64,000 nucleotides of DNA from Pseudomonas citronellolis (GCF_900112375.1 NZ_FOLS01000011.1:62001-126000); one strand, 5' to 3'; shown: positions 1 to 6,917, counted from the stretch's first letter. The notes: generated from the letters alone by a model not told the origin. Numbers and translations are program-made.

Positions 1-575
1 TGCTGTGGGACCTTGTTGAAAAGCTTGGGCGAGCTGCGCACCTCGTAGTCGGTCCGTGGATCGTGCCAGAGGATCTGCAGCGCCAGGCGCCGCCACCAGG
101 TGTCATCGATCAGGCGCACCAGCTGGTTGCTGAGCACGCGCTTGTCGATCGTGACGAAGAAGTTCGCCAGGTCCAGCTTGAGGTAGTGCGCCGGGCGGCT
201 CCAGTTCTGCGTCACGCTCCGTATCTTGCTTTCGAGCCGCTCGGCGGCGTACAGCGTGCCGCGGCCCGGGATGCAGGCACAGCTGTCGGCGACGAACTTT
301 GCTTCGATGCTGGCGCCGACGTGGTTGTAGAGCAGGTGATGCACTATGCGGTCGCGGAATTCTGCGGCCCACACCTCGCGATGCTTCGGCCGGGTGACGA
401 CGAAGCAGATGCTTCGGCCAGGCCGGTAGGTGCCGGCCAGCAGTTCGTCGTGCAGATCCAGCAGGTTCTCCTCGAGGTTCATCTCGAAGTGCCGTGCGCT
501 GTTGGTGTTGCGCTTGTGGCGCCGGCAGTCGAAGTAGGCCTGGGCCAGGTCTTCGAAAGTGAAGGGTGCAACCAT
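1..575 (-). CDS. DGR reverse transcriptase, partial (3' end beyond window)
   Basis: Reading the minus strand from the ATG at 575-573 gives 191 codons open to the window edge. The protein has retron/DGR-type reverse transcriptase features: an N-terminal RPGRSICFVVTRPKHREVWA segment, then AAEFRDRIVHHLLYNH, then motif A as YLKLDLANFFVTIDK with the first catalytic Asp. The YxDD box and the DGR-specific motif 4 lie outside the window. In a DGR this enzyme copies the template repeat into cDNA with errors at adenines. The start is 5 bases from the template repeat and has no clear Shine-Dalgarno, so translation may be coupled or reduced. Family assignment rests on motifs plus the TR/VR pair next to it, and is strong. 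Confidence 0.93.
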   Translation of the reverse strand, partial: MVAPFTFEDLAQAYFDCRRHKRNTNSARHFEMNLEENLLDLHDELLAGTYRPGRSICFVVTRPKHREVWAAEFRDRIVHHLLYNHVGASIEAKFVADSCACIPGRGTLYAAERLESKIRSVTQNWSRPAHYLKLDLANFFVTIDKRVLSNQLVRLIDDTWWRRLALQILWHDPRTDYEVRSSPKLFNKVPQ

Positions 576-580
576 CAAAT

Positions 581-680
581 CTGCGGACGGGGCGGGCGAC
601 GCGCTCGCGGCTCTTGTCGTTGTTGATCTGCCAGCCATCTTCGAAGTCCATGTTGTAGGCGTTGTTGGCGGAGCGCTGCG
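581..680 (-). repeat. DGR template repeat (TR)
   Basis: This 100-bp non-coding segment lies between avd and the reverse transcriptase. It recurs at 1262-1361 and 1987-2086, at the 3' ends of two genes. Read on the minus strand it would encode a run rich in AAC codons (NNAYN, then INND), the codon most diversified by adenine mutagenesis. The last 36 bases on its RT-proximal side are identical in all three copies, as expected of the initiation-of-mutagenic-homing region. No coding frame of its own is proposed. Confidence 0.95.
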
Positions 681-837
681 ACCTATCGTGCTATCCACGT
701 TGCCCGGCTGATCACTCAGCAGGGAAACTGCGCCAGGCCTCGCCGGATTACCGGTGGTCCCTGTGGGTGCGCATGGCGGTGCCCGACCGGGCAGCGGCAC
801 GACCAGATTTGGCGCGCAGGCGAGAGGGCCGTAACCC

Positions 838-1191
838 TCAGGCAGCGGGCGCGGTTGCGGCTTTCTTCCAGGCGTTGGCCTGGCGGCCGATGGAAGCGGT
901 GAGCTTCATGGCCTGGGCTTGCTGCGGGACGCTGATGAAGCGTTCATTCGCCATCGCGCGCAGTAGCAGGTTGATCTTCCAGATGCTCTGGAGCAGCTCA
1001 TCAAGGAGCGGGCGACGATTGCGATCCATGTTGGCTCGGCCGATCAGCACCAGGACCTCCAGGGCCTCATCGCGGAGCTTGCCGCCGATGAGTTGCTTCA
1101 TGTCGCGCGGGATGTGCCGAACCAGCTTGAGCACGACGCCGAACAGCTCCTCGGCACTGCGGTGGATTTCGAGTTCGGTGTGCAGCGCCAT
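838..1191 (-). CDS. avd: DGR accessory variability determinant (Avd-like)
   Basis: The 117-aa product is entirely helical in character (HTELEIHRSAEELFGVVL, then KQLIGGKLRDEALEVLVLIG, then LLDELLQSIWKINLLLRAM). This matches the size and four-helix-bundle style of Avd proteins, which form a basic pentamer binding the DGR reverse transcriptase and template RNA. The ATG at 1191 is preceded by GAGGT at good spacing; an upstream ATG at 1230 would add 13 residues but lacks a ribosome site. Its place between target gene and TR is the classic DGR order. The call rests on size, helix pattern and position. Confidence 0.85.
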   Translation of the reverse strand: MALHTELEIHRSAEELFGVVLKLVRHIPRDMKQLIGGKLRDEALEVLVLIGRANMDRNRRPLLDELLQSIWKINLLLRAMANERFISVPQQAQAMKLTASIGRQANAWKKAATAPAA

Positions 1192-1248
1192 CCCGACTAC
1201 CTCGAAAAGCGAGGGCGCTGACGCGCCCATGAATGAAGGATTGAAGGA

Positions 1249-1848
1249 CTAAATGAATTTCCTGCGGACGGGGCGGGCGACGCGCTCGCGGCTCTTGGCG
1301 GTGTTGACCTGCCAGCCATCTTCGAAGTCCAGGCTGGAGGCGGTGAAGGCGGAGCGCTGCGTGCTCGACCAGTGATACCCCTCGCTGAACAGTTCGGGCA
1401 CGTTCGCCTCGGCGATCTGGTACTCGCGACGGGAGCCAAGGTAGAAGTCGGTATGGCCATCGGCGGTGTATCCCGAGGCCAGTTTCGCCGCCGGGTGCTC
1501 CTCGCTGTCGGCCAGCAGGGCCCGGGTGTTCGCCAGGCCGTCGCTGGCACTGTCGGCGCCCTCGGTTTCGTGCCCGTAGCCACCATAGGCAGCGCGGAAC
1601 TCCGCAGCGGGGCCGCCAGCCACGATCAGGTAGTAGTCGCGACCGCCATTCTCGCCGCGCATCAGGCCGGCGTTGTGGCCGCCCTCGCCGGGCCAGTAGG
1701 CGCCGAGCGGCGGGATGATGCTGGTCGGCTCAATGGTACTGAGCATGGTGGCCTGTATTGGCTCGGCGACCAGGTCGGCGCCATGGAAGTTGATGGTCAG
1801 GTGGTTCAGGCGCCCGATCTTCAACGCGGGCAGCTGCTTCGCTTGCAT
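1249..1848 (-). CDS. DGR target protein 1, DUF1566-like C-type-lectin fold
   Basis: A 199-aa protein with an N-terminal part of unknown role and a C-terminal DUF1566/CLec-like domain: GLANTRALLADSEE, DFYLGSRREYQIAE, then YHWSSTQRSA and DFEDGWQ, ending in ARPVRR. Residues about 163-196 are the variable repeat, and only five residues follow it. The ATG at 1848 has a GAGGA ribosome site. DGR targets of this fold display variable residues on a ligand-binding face. No signal peptide or lipobox is visible, so how it reaches a ligand is unclear. It lies downstream of target 2 and upstream of avd on the same strand. Confidence 0.9.
   Translation of the reverse strand: MQAKQLPALKIGRLNHLTINFHGADLVAEPIQATMLSTIEPTSIIPPLGAYWPGEGGHNAGLMRGENGGRDYYLIVAGGPAAEFRAAYGGYGHETEGADSASDGLANTRALLADSEEHPAAKLASGYTADGHTDFYLGSRREYQIAEANVPELFSEGYHWSSTQRSAFTASSLDFEDGWQVNTAKSRERVARPVRRKFI
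1262..1361 (-). repeat. DGR variable repeat 1 (VR1)
   Basis: Aligned without gaps to the TR at 581-680, this segment has nine mismatches. Each falls where the TR has T on the plus strand, that is A on the coding strand. Substitutions go to all three other bases. The TR codons NN and YN become FT and SS, and the second NN becomes NT. Non-adenine positions are all conserved. Confidence 0.95.
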
Positions 1849-1967
1849 GGGAAGTCCTCGGTGGAATAGGGCGCAGGCGGCCGGCGCTTGCCCGGCGTGC
1901 TTCTGGTCTGGCCGCGGTGGGCGCGGCCCCGCGAATCGCCTGCTGGAGAAAGGAATGAAGGAGTGAA

Positions 1968-2447
1968 TTACTGGAGGATGAGCACGCTGCGGACGGGGCG
2001 GGCGACGCGCTCGCGGCTCTTGACGTCGTTGACCTGCCAGCCATCTCCGAAGTCCATGATGTAGGCGAGGTCGGCGGAGCGCTGCGCACTGAGCCAGTAG
2101 AAGCGATCCTCGCGCAGGTCGGTGATCAGGCCGGCGTGCTTGGCCGCCATCAGCAGTTGGCCCTCCAGCGGGGCAGCGATGTGCGCGCCCAGTTCCAGGA
2201 CCTTCCTGGCCAGCTCACTGCCGGCCTCGGCCATGGCGCGGGTGTTGGCCAGGCCGTCGACGTAGTGGGTGAGCACGTCCAGGCCGTACTCGCCCCAGGC
2301 GCCTTCCAGTTCGTACTCGGGGCCGAGCATTACCAGGGCGCGCTCCTGGGCGTTCACCCAGTAGCGTTCAACGAAGGTGCCGCCGGCCAAGGGCTGGCCG
2401 CGGGCGGGAAGTTCTGCAGCGGAAATGCTGGTGATGATCTCGGTCAT
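1968..2447 (-). CDS. DGR target protein 2, DUF1566-like C-type-lectin fold
   Basis: A 159-aa paralogue of target 1 when started at the ATG at 2447 (AAGGA ribosome site seven bases upstream); a longer frame to 2531 runs through a terminator hairpin and is unlikely. Shared elements are DGLANTRAMAEAGSE, then FYWLSAQRSA and DFGDGWQ, ending in ARPVRS. Residues about 121-154 are the second variable repeat. The N-terminal part differs from target 1, so the two proteins probably attach the same variable head to different bases. No secretion signal is visible. Confidence 0.9.
   Translation of the reverse strand: MTEIITSISAAELPARGQPLAGGTFVERYWVNAQERALVMLGPEYELEGAWGEYGLDVLTHYVDGLANTRAMAEAGSELARKVLELGAHIAAPLEGQLLMAAKHAGLITDLREDRFYWLSAQRSADLAYIMDFGDGWQVNDVKSRERVARPVRSVLILQ
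1987..2086 (-). repeat. DGR variable repeat 2 (VR2)
   Basis: Ungapped alignment to the TR gives eight mismatches, again all at coding-strand adenines of the TR. One changes GAA to GGA, turning DFED into DFGD. The substitution pattern differs from VR1, so each repeat has been rewritten independently from the same template. Confidence 0.95.
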
Positions 2448-2474
2448 GGTGCTGTCCTTGTGCTCGACTGGGCG

Positions 2475-2499
2475 TAAAAAGGCCCGGCCGGAGCCGGGC
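2475..2499 (-). terminator. Hairpin with T-tract just upstream of target 2
   Basis: On the minus strand GCCCGGC (from 2499) and GCCGGGC (to 2482) pair around a four-base loop and are followed by CTTTTT. This is a rho-independent terminator shape only about 28 bases before the target 2 start codon. A leftward transcript from further upstream would have to read through it to express the DGR. Confidence 0.7.
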
Positions 2500-2639
2500 A
2501 ATACCAAGGGGGGTGTTGATGCTCGTCGCATCCCGAAGCGCCCTTGGGTGAAGGCGCTTCAGTGATGCTCTCGGTGTCGCTGGTAGTGGCTTTTTGCTCT
2601 TGCTAATCTCTGGTGCGTCGAGATTTCGAGGCGAGAGCC

Positions 2640-2951
2640 ATGGATGCGAAAAATCTTGCGGTACTCATGCAACTGAAGAAGGCGATGGACGAGGCGAACC
2701 CTCCCGCCATTCCGACGCCCTTTGAGCCCACCCCTGAGAAGCCTCCGAAAACGGGCTGGATCGTGGCGAATTGCCGCTTCTGCAAGACCACCAAGTTCAG
2801 GTATAGGGCTGAATGGGTTAACCCTCCCGTGATGTGTGAGGGCTGCCGAAACGAGCGAAAGACACGCTATCGGCAAGGCACGGGCGACACGCTCTACGCC
2901 GAAACCCAGGTCTTCCATGGCGGCAGCCCTGGCTCAGGGCGCCGCAAGTAA
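2640..2951 (+). CDS. Small CxxC zinc-ribbon phage protein
   Basis: The 103-aa product has two CxxC pairs about 24 residues apart (CRFC and CEGC), suggesting one bound zinc. A proline-rich linker (ANPPAIPTPFEPTPEKPP) follows a short N-terminal helix. The ATG at 2640 has GAGGCGAG upstream; a GTG at 2613 is an alternative. It stands alone on the plus strand between the DGR and the control region. I do not recognise a named family. Confidence 0.6.
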   Translation: MDAKNLAVLMQLKKAMDEANPPAIPTPFEPTPEKPPKTGWIVANCRFCKTTKFRYRAEWVNPPVMCEGCRNERKTRYRQGTGDTLYAETQVFHGGSPGSGRRK

Positions 2952-3291
2952 CGCTTTCCGCGAAGCCCTGAGCCAGGGCCTCCTGGAGAGCGTCCGGCCC
3001 ACGCGCGGCGGGCCGGTGATCTCTTCCTCTTGCACAGGCTGCGGTCGCTTATCCGCTGCAGCTTTCACGGTGCCCTGGGCGCAATCCTCAGTGGCCGTAC
3101 CGTTACACCCTGCAGAACCACCTCCCCGGTGATCCCTCGCTAGAGTCTTCCTGTGCCCGGCACGGATTGATGTCCGCTGCCGCCTACCGTTGCGCGGTAG
3201 GTCCGCTGGCTATGCGTCGGCCAGCTCGGCGTTCATCTGGTTGTTAAAGAGCGGTGCCCGGGTGGGCTGCCGGTGAACTGGCGTGGAATCA
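2952..3291. other. Early-region intergenic stretch
   Basis: No convincing gene. It starts with an inverted repeat of GCCCTGGCTCAGGGC (about 2926-2940 against 2964-2978, overlapping the end of the zinc-ribbon gene). A CCTACCG/CGGTAGG stem-loop lies at about 3183-3201. If the leftward promoter at 3292-3320 is used, this stretch is the leader of that transcript and could carry a nut-like antitermination signal; that is inference. Confidence 0.4.
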
Positions 3292-3378
3292 AGATAAGCC
3301 AATGCCTAATCTCATTGCAATAGGCAATGGCTAATTATTTTGCATAGCCTTATCTGCCGGTGATTAGGCGATGCCTTG
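3292..3378 (-). promoter_or_regulatory. OL-like operator triplet with leftward promoter
   Basis: Three related 15-bp sites lie at 3295-3309 (TAAGCCAATGCCTAA), 3320-3334 (ATAGGCAATGGCTAA) and 3364-3378 (TTAGGCGATGCCTTG). The same motif occurs three times between cI and cro at 5778-5850. A leftward promoter fits as TTGCAA at 3315-3320 and TTATCT at 3292-3297 with a 17-bp spacer; it is covered by the first site. The layout matches lambda OL/PL, so CI probably represses leftward early transcription, which would run towards the DGR. Confidence 0.78.
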
Positions 3379-3416
3379 CAGGCGTACAGGAATGTCGATA
3401 CTGTATGTACATACAG
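3376..3416 (+). promoter_or_regulatory. Rightward promoter with LexA/SOS-type box
   Basis: TTGCAG (3376-3381) and TACTGT (3399-3404) form a sigma-70 promoter with 17-bp spacing ahead of the gene at 3439. Its -10 overlaps a perfect 16-bp palindrome CTGTATGTACATACAG (3401-3416), which fits the bacterial LexA consensus CTG-N10-CAG. The third OL-like site overlaps the -35. The gene is therefore likely under both CI-type and LexA control. Confidence 0.72.
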
Positions 3417-3438
3417 TTATTGCAAAAGGAGAGTTGTA

Positions 3439-3696
3439 ATGGCGAAGCAAGCAAAGAGGCAGGAACCCCGCGCACCGAGCAGCTACGAGGTTCTGGGGAG
3501 AAGAATTCAGCGGCTGATGGGCATGCCGGCCGCGCAGCTGGCGCGGTCGCTGACCATCAGGAAGGAGGAGGGCGAGAGCCAGGCTGACTGGGATCGGCTA
3601 CTGGACGAGATGAGCCTGGCTGACGGGGTGGATATCGAGGAGGGAGAGGAGGGCGCTGTCACAATCCGGTGGCAGGTGGACGAGAGCGCCTGGTAG
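3439..3696 (+). CDS. DUF1654-like small protein
   Basis: The 85-aa product carries SSYEVLGRRIQRLMGMPAAQ and a later ADWDRLLDEM segment, with GAVTIRW near the end. This arrangement matches the Pseudomonas DUF1654 family as I remember it. The start follows AAAGGAGAG. The family has no firmly known function here, but the LexA-type box in its promoter suggests induction with DNA damage. A bidirectional terminator follows. Confidence 0.75.
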   Translation: MAKQAKRQEPRAPSSYEVLGRRIQRLMGMPAAQLARSLTIRKEEGESQADWDRLLDEMSLADGVDIEEGEEGAVTIRWQVDESAW

Positions 3697-3716
3697 GAGG
3701 AAGAGGCCATAAACGA

Positions 3717-3740
3717 AAAGCCCCGCACTGCGGGGCTTTT
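3717..3740. terminator. Bidirectional rho-independent terminator
   Basis: AAAAGCCCCGC (3717-3727) pairs with GCGGGGCTTTT (3730-3740) around a two- to three-base loop. It has A and T tracts on both sides. It separates the rightward DUF1654-like gene from the leftward cI operon ending at 3743. Confidence 0.9.
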
Positions 3741-3742
3741 CG

Positions 3743-4498
3743 TTATGCGGCGAGCGCGGCTGTCAGATGCTTGGGCCCGGTATATATGATCACCGAAGCT
3801 GCGTCGGCCAGCGCGGTGGCGGCCTTTCGGTTGTCCTCTTCATCGCCGGGCTCAAGGATTACACGGCGCAGGGTCTCCTCGTGGGCATTTTTGATGTCCA
3901 GCATCTTGCCGACGGCGCGGTAAACCAGGCTCCAATCAACCTTCCCATCCTTGGTGGAAACGGTCTGGATTAGCGTCGTCTGCCCACTCTCGGCCTCAAT
4001 GGCGAAGGGGAGTGTCAGTTGATGCCCGCTTGCGCCGACGATCTTGTAATCAGTCCTCAGTGCTTTCGGATAGGCCGCCTTCAGGGCGGAGCCAACCACC
4101 TGGTCAAACCGCGAGATGGGTGATGGGCGCATCTTGTTACAGGCGAAACCTACATGCTCAGCGGCCTCAATGAACCGGGCGAGGTAGAAGCCTAGTTGAC
4201 TCTCCGGGCATGCCTTGAAGATTTCACCCTGGTCGGATAGCTCCAGGCCGCTGGCAGCGACTAGCTCAGCCATCTTTCGACCGCGCTCTGCCGTTGGCTT
4301 GACGCCATGCGTCATGGCCACAAACAGGGTGTCTGCGTTGTCGCTGATACGCACCTGCCCATTACCCAAGTCCTGGATGTAGGCGCCGATCAGGTTGCCG
4401 TCGAAGGGCAGCGTCAGTGGGGATTCGAGGTAAAACAGCCCATCAGCCACCGGCTTACACTTGAACCCGAGCTGGGCGCCGATCAGAGTGCAGTTCAT
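3743..4498 (-). CDS. DUF1828-like protein, cI-linked accessory gene
   Basis: A 251-aa soluble protein. The N-terminal part (LFYLESPLTLPFDGNLIGAY, then GNGQVRISDNADTLF) resembles the DUF1828 domain; the C-terminal half resembles its usual DUF1829 partner less clearly. It overlaps the preceding gene by four bases and both lie downstream of cI on the same strand, the place of rexAB in lambda. It is therefore likely expressed in the lysogen. A role in superinfection exclusion or defence is plausible but not shown by sequence. Confidence 0.65.
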   Translation of the reverse strand: MNCTLIGAQLGFKCKPVADGLFYLESPLTLPFDGNLIGAYIQDLGNGQVRISDNADTLFVAMTHGVKPTAERGRKMAELVAASGLELSDQGEIFKACPESQLGFYLARFIEAAEHVGFACNKMRPSPISRFDQVVGSALKAAYPKALRTDYKIVGASGHQLTLPFAIEAESGQTTLIQTVSTKDGKVDWSLVYRAVGKMLDIKNAHEETLRRVILEPGDEEDNRKAATALADAASVIIYTGPKHLTAALAA

Positions 4499-5013
4499 AC
4501 GTCAAATCCCATTTGGCCGAATTCCGGCAGTTCGAAGCGTGGGGCTCCAGTGATGTTTGCCCTCGCTAAGAATAGCTCCCACAGTGCCTGGACAGTAGTA
4601 CTATCCAAGGGTTCCGCATAGCCATAGGACGCCTCGGCGATTGGTATATGCAAATGTGGGTGGTCGACTACTTGTTGGTAGAAGGGCAGGCCAACTCCAA
4701 CCTTGTTCATATGTGAACTTGGTCCATTGTCGTCGATAGCCACGACGCGCGACTTGTTTACTATCAGCGTGATCGACAGCGTGTCCCGCACGCCGGGCAC
4801 CGGGCTCTTCTTGTAGTACAGCTCGACGAACCAGTCCTCGGCGAACGTGGTCTGTTCGACATCCAGTGCCAGCGACGTGCGAAAACTGTATGGCGTCGGG
4901 AGCTTCTTGGTCGCCGGCTTCTTCCAGACAAATGGGGTATTTGCTGGCCACACCTTCAGTGCAGCAATGGCCTGCCTGGCCTCTTCATAGGGGATGGTCT
5001 TCTGCTTCGCCAT
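4495..5013 (-). CDS. Unrecognised cI-linked accessory protein
   Basis: A 172-aa product from the ATG at 5013 (an upstream TTG at 5037 would add eight residues). It has no signal peptide or membrane segment. Visible patterns are DWFVELYYKKSPVPGVRDTL and PHLHIPIAEASYGYAEPLD. I recognise no family. Its ATGA overlap with the DUF1828-like gene implies that the two are translated together and act as a pair. Confidence 0.7.
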   Translation of the reverse strand: MAKQKTIPYEEARQAIAALKVWPANTPFVWKKPATKKLPTPYSFRTSLALDVEQTTFAEDWFVELYYKKSPVPGVRDTLSITLIVNKSRVVAIDDNGPSSHMNKVGVGLPFYQQVVDHPHLHIPIAEASYGYAEPLDSTTVQALWELFLARANITGAPRFELPEFGQMGFDV

Positions 5014-5079
5014 TCTCACTGTCGTCCTGATGATCAATGCCGCGCTAAATGGGGCCTACCATCCCATAATCTTCCGGCG

Positions 5080-5784
5080 CTAAAGATCCCCGCCGCGCCA
5101 AACAATCTGCCCCATCAGCGCCATAGGCTCATCGTCTTCGTCCAGCCATTGGTCAGGGAATTCGCGTTTGTCGAGGTTGTCGCTGATCAGTCCCCACTGG
5201 TTCACGGCGCTCGCATACGACAGGCGTTTGATGATCACGCCGTCGGCGCCATTGAGAGCGAAGATCTTGTTGTGGATGGGCTCCTTCTGGGCCTTGTTCA
5301 GCAGCACCACATCGCCATGATTGATGGTGGAGTGCATGCTCTGCCCATCGGCATAGAAGGCTTCCAGATACTTCGCATTCAAGCCCCTAGCCCTGATCCA
5401 GGAGCGCTTGAACGCCAGATGCCCCTTCACCTCTATGTAGGGGTTCTCGTAGCCCCGCCCCATCGCACCCTTGGCACTCTTCAGCGGGACATGGACGTAC
5501 TCATCATCGCCCTCATGCGGGCTTGGGCTGCTGGCTTTTTCCACTGACGCCACAGCCACCAGGTCGGCCTCCTTTGCCGTCAGCCCCCAATGGCTGGCTG
5601 GAACCGTGTCGGCAAAGAAGGAAATCAACTCGATGAGCTTCGATTTGTCGATTCGGCCGTATTTGACCCACGTCTGAATAGACGGAGGTTGCACCCCGAA
5701 CTGCCCGGCAAGAGCCTTTTTCGAGATGTTTTTGGCGATACGGGCAGCCTCAATAGCTGCGCCTAATTCCGGTCCGGTAAGCAT
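5080..5784 (-). CDS. CI-type prophage repressor (S24 peptidase)
   Basis: The 234-aa protein has an N-terminal helix-turn-helix (KALAGQFGVQPPSIQTWVKY) and a C-terminal LexA/CI autoprotease domain. The catalytic Ser lies in DGQSMHSTI and the Lys in GVIIKRL. The linker KSAKGAMGRGYE probably holds the cleavage site, though no Ala-Gly pair is obvious. Its ATG overlaps the first OR-like operator, consistent with autoregulation. It reads divergently from cro and leads an operon with the two accessory genes. Confidence 0.93.
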   Translation of the reverse strand: MLTGPELGAAIEAARIAKNISKKALAGQFGVQPPSIQTWVKYGRIDKSKLIELISFFADTVPASHWGLTAKEADLVAVASVEKASSPSPHEGDDEYVHVPLKSAKGAMGRGYENPYIEVKGHLAFKRSWIRARGLNAKYLEAFYADGQSMHSTINHGDVVLLNKAQKEPIHNKIFALNGADGVIIKRLSYASAVNQWGLISDNLDKREFPDQWLDEDDEPMALMGQIVWRGGDL

Positions 5785-5854
5785 TGCCTAATTTAACTCT
5801 ACCCATTAGGTGGTTAGGCAATGGCTTGCCTTTGATTAGCCAATGCCTTATTTT
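5778..5854. promoter_or_regulatory. OR-like operator triplet with PR and PRM
   Basis: Three sites related to those at OL lie at 5778-5792, 5814-5828 (TTAGGCAATGGCTTG) and 5836-5850 (TTAGCCAATGCCTTA). A rightward promoter reads TTGCCT at 5826-5831 and TATTTT at 5849-5854 with 17-bp spacing, interleaved with two sites. A weaker leftward candidate for cI uses TTGCCT as the reverse of 5816-5821. Confidence 0.82.
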
Positions 5855-5879
5855 CTCCGCATTACACCGGAGACACGAA

Positions 5880-6101
5880 ATGACCCCGCCCGAAGCCGTA
5901 CTCAAAGCCGCAAAGATTCTGGGGAGCCAGGCCGAACTGGCTCGCCTTCTCAGTGTTCGAGCGCCAACGGTAAGCCAGTGGTGCTCGGGAGAGCGGCCGA
6001 TCCCGGCACCTCGTGCCGTTGAGATCGAAAACCTCACCAAGGGTGAGGTATCCCGCCGGGATCTTTGCCCGAGCTTTCCCTGGTCGTCCTTCGCCGCATA
6101 G
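5880..6101 (+). CDS. Cro/YdaS-type DNA-binding protein
   Basis: A 73-aa protein from the ATG at 5880. The segment GSQAELARLLSVRAPTVSQW is a helix-turn-helix and the following SGERPIPAPRAVEIE is typical of YdaS-like Cro proteins. It is the first gene of the rightward early operon, divergent from cI, so it most likely serves as Cro. Confidence 0.85.
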   Translation: MTPPEAVLKAAKILGSQAELARLLSVRAPTVSQWCSGERPIPAPRAVEIENLTKGEVSRRDLCPSFPWSSFAA

Positions 6102-6113
6102 GAGCAGATCCCA

Positions 6114-6557
6114 ATGAGACACCCGAACCCTCCGCCGCCGCCCGAGCTCGCCACCCTCCAGTACAAGGAGGCCCTGGCGCTCAACGCCATTGCCGACCTG
6201 AACAAGGCGCGGGAAAGGGCTGGCCTTCCGCCTGTTCGCCTGGATGTGGTCGTCCAGGCCGCGGCCGCGGGCACTGACCGTCCGCCGGAGCTGCAGCGCG
6301 ATCCCCGCGAGGTCGCGGACATCCTGAGCAGCATCCTGGGATCGATGGAGTTCACCGCCAAGGCCATTGCCATGGCCGAGGCGGTGGACGGCTATCGCTT
6401 CGCCGAAAGCACGAAGCTCTCGGAGTCCGGCTTTGTCCAGGAGCGCGTGGCGATGCTGTGGTGCATCGGCGTGCTCTGCGGGGAAATCGGAGGGCCGGCG
6501 CCTGTCGGCTGGCGAATCCCCGCTTACTACAAGGCCTCGAGTCGAGCCGCGTCGTAG
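6114..6557 (+). CDS. Hypothetical early phage protein
   Basis: A 147-aa product starting after GGAG. The N-terminus is proline rich (HPNPPPPPELA) and the centre is helical (DPREVADILSSILGSMEF). It lies where lambda carries cII but shows no clear DNA-binding motif. I do not recognise a family. Its end overlaps the reverse-strand gene at 6527-6751 by 31 bases. Confidence 0.65.
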   Translation: MRHPNPPPPPELATLQYKEALALNAIADLNKARERAGLPPVRLDVVVQAAAAGTDRPPELQRDPREVADILSSILGSMEFTAKAIAMAEAVDGYRFAESTKLSESGFVQERVAMLWCIGVLCGEIGGPAPVGWRIPAYYKASSRAAS

Positions 6558-6751
6558 AGGAGAGGTCCGTGCTGATCCCGCCTGCTGTCGTCCATGAACT
6601 TCCCGGTGATCAAGCCGCGGCGACGAAGCTCCCGGATGGCCAGGAGATTGTCCGCCTCGCGCCCCTTCAGGGAGCCGGACGTGCACTTTGGGCTGGCTTT
6701 GATTTGAGCAAGAACGGAGCTCAGCAGCTCCTCCGTGATTTCGACTGACAT
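6527..6751 (-). CDS. Small reverse-strand protein in early operon
   Basis: A 74-aa product, MSVEITEELLSSVLAQIKAS at its start, preceded by a strong AGGAGG ribosome site five bases from the ATG at 6751. It lies antisense within the rightward early operon. The strong ribosome site is the main reason to call it. Function unknown. Confidence 0.55.
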   Translation of the reverse strand: MSVEITEELLSSVLAQIKASPKCTSGSLKGREADNLLAIRELRRRGLITGKFMDDSRRDQHGPLLYDAARLEAL

Positions 6752-6917
6752 CGGAACCTCCTGGTTCGCTGTGTTGGGTGAGAGCTTCCCAGCGTACCAG
6801 CGAGGTTCCGGCCCTACCAAACAGGCTCACGCGACCACCAGTTCCAGTTGAGCCCCAACAAGACATACCGCTGACCTCCCTTTCTTGATGGGGGCAGCTT
6901 AGGACCAGGAGCGCAAC

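Noticed and set aside
2919-3132. Small plus-strand frame after the zinc-ribbon gene
   Set aside because: Overlaps the inverted repeat at 2926-2978 and has no ribosome site; composition looks non-coding.
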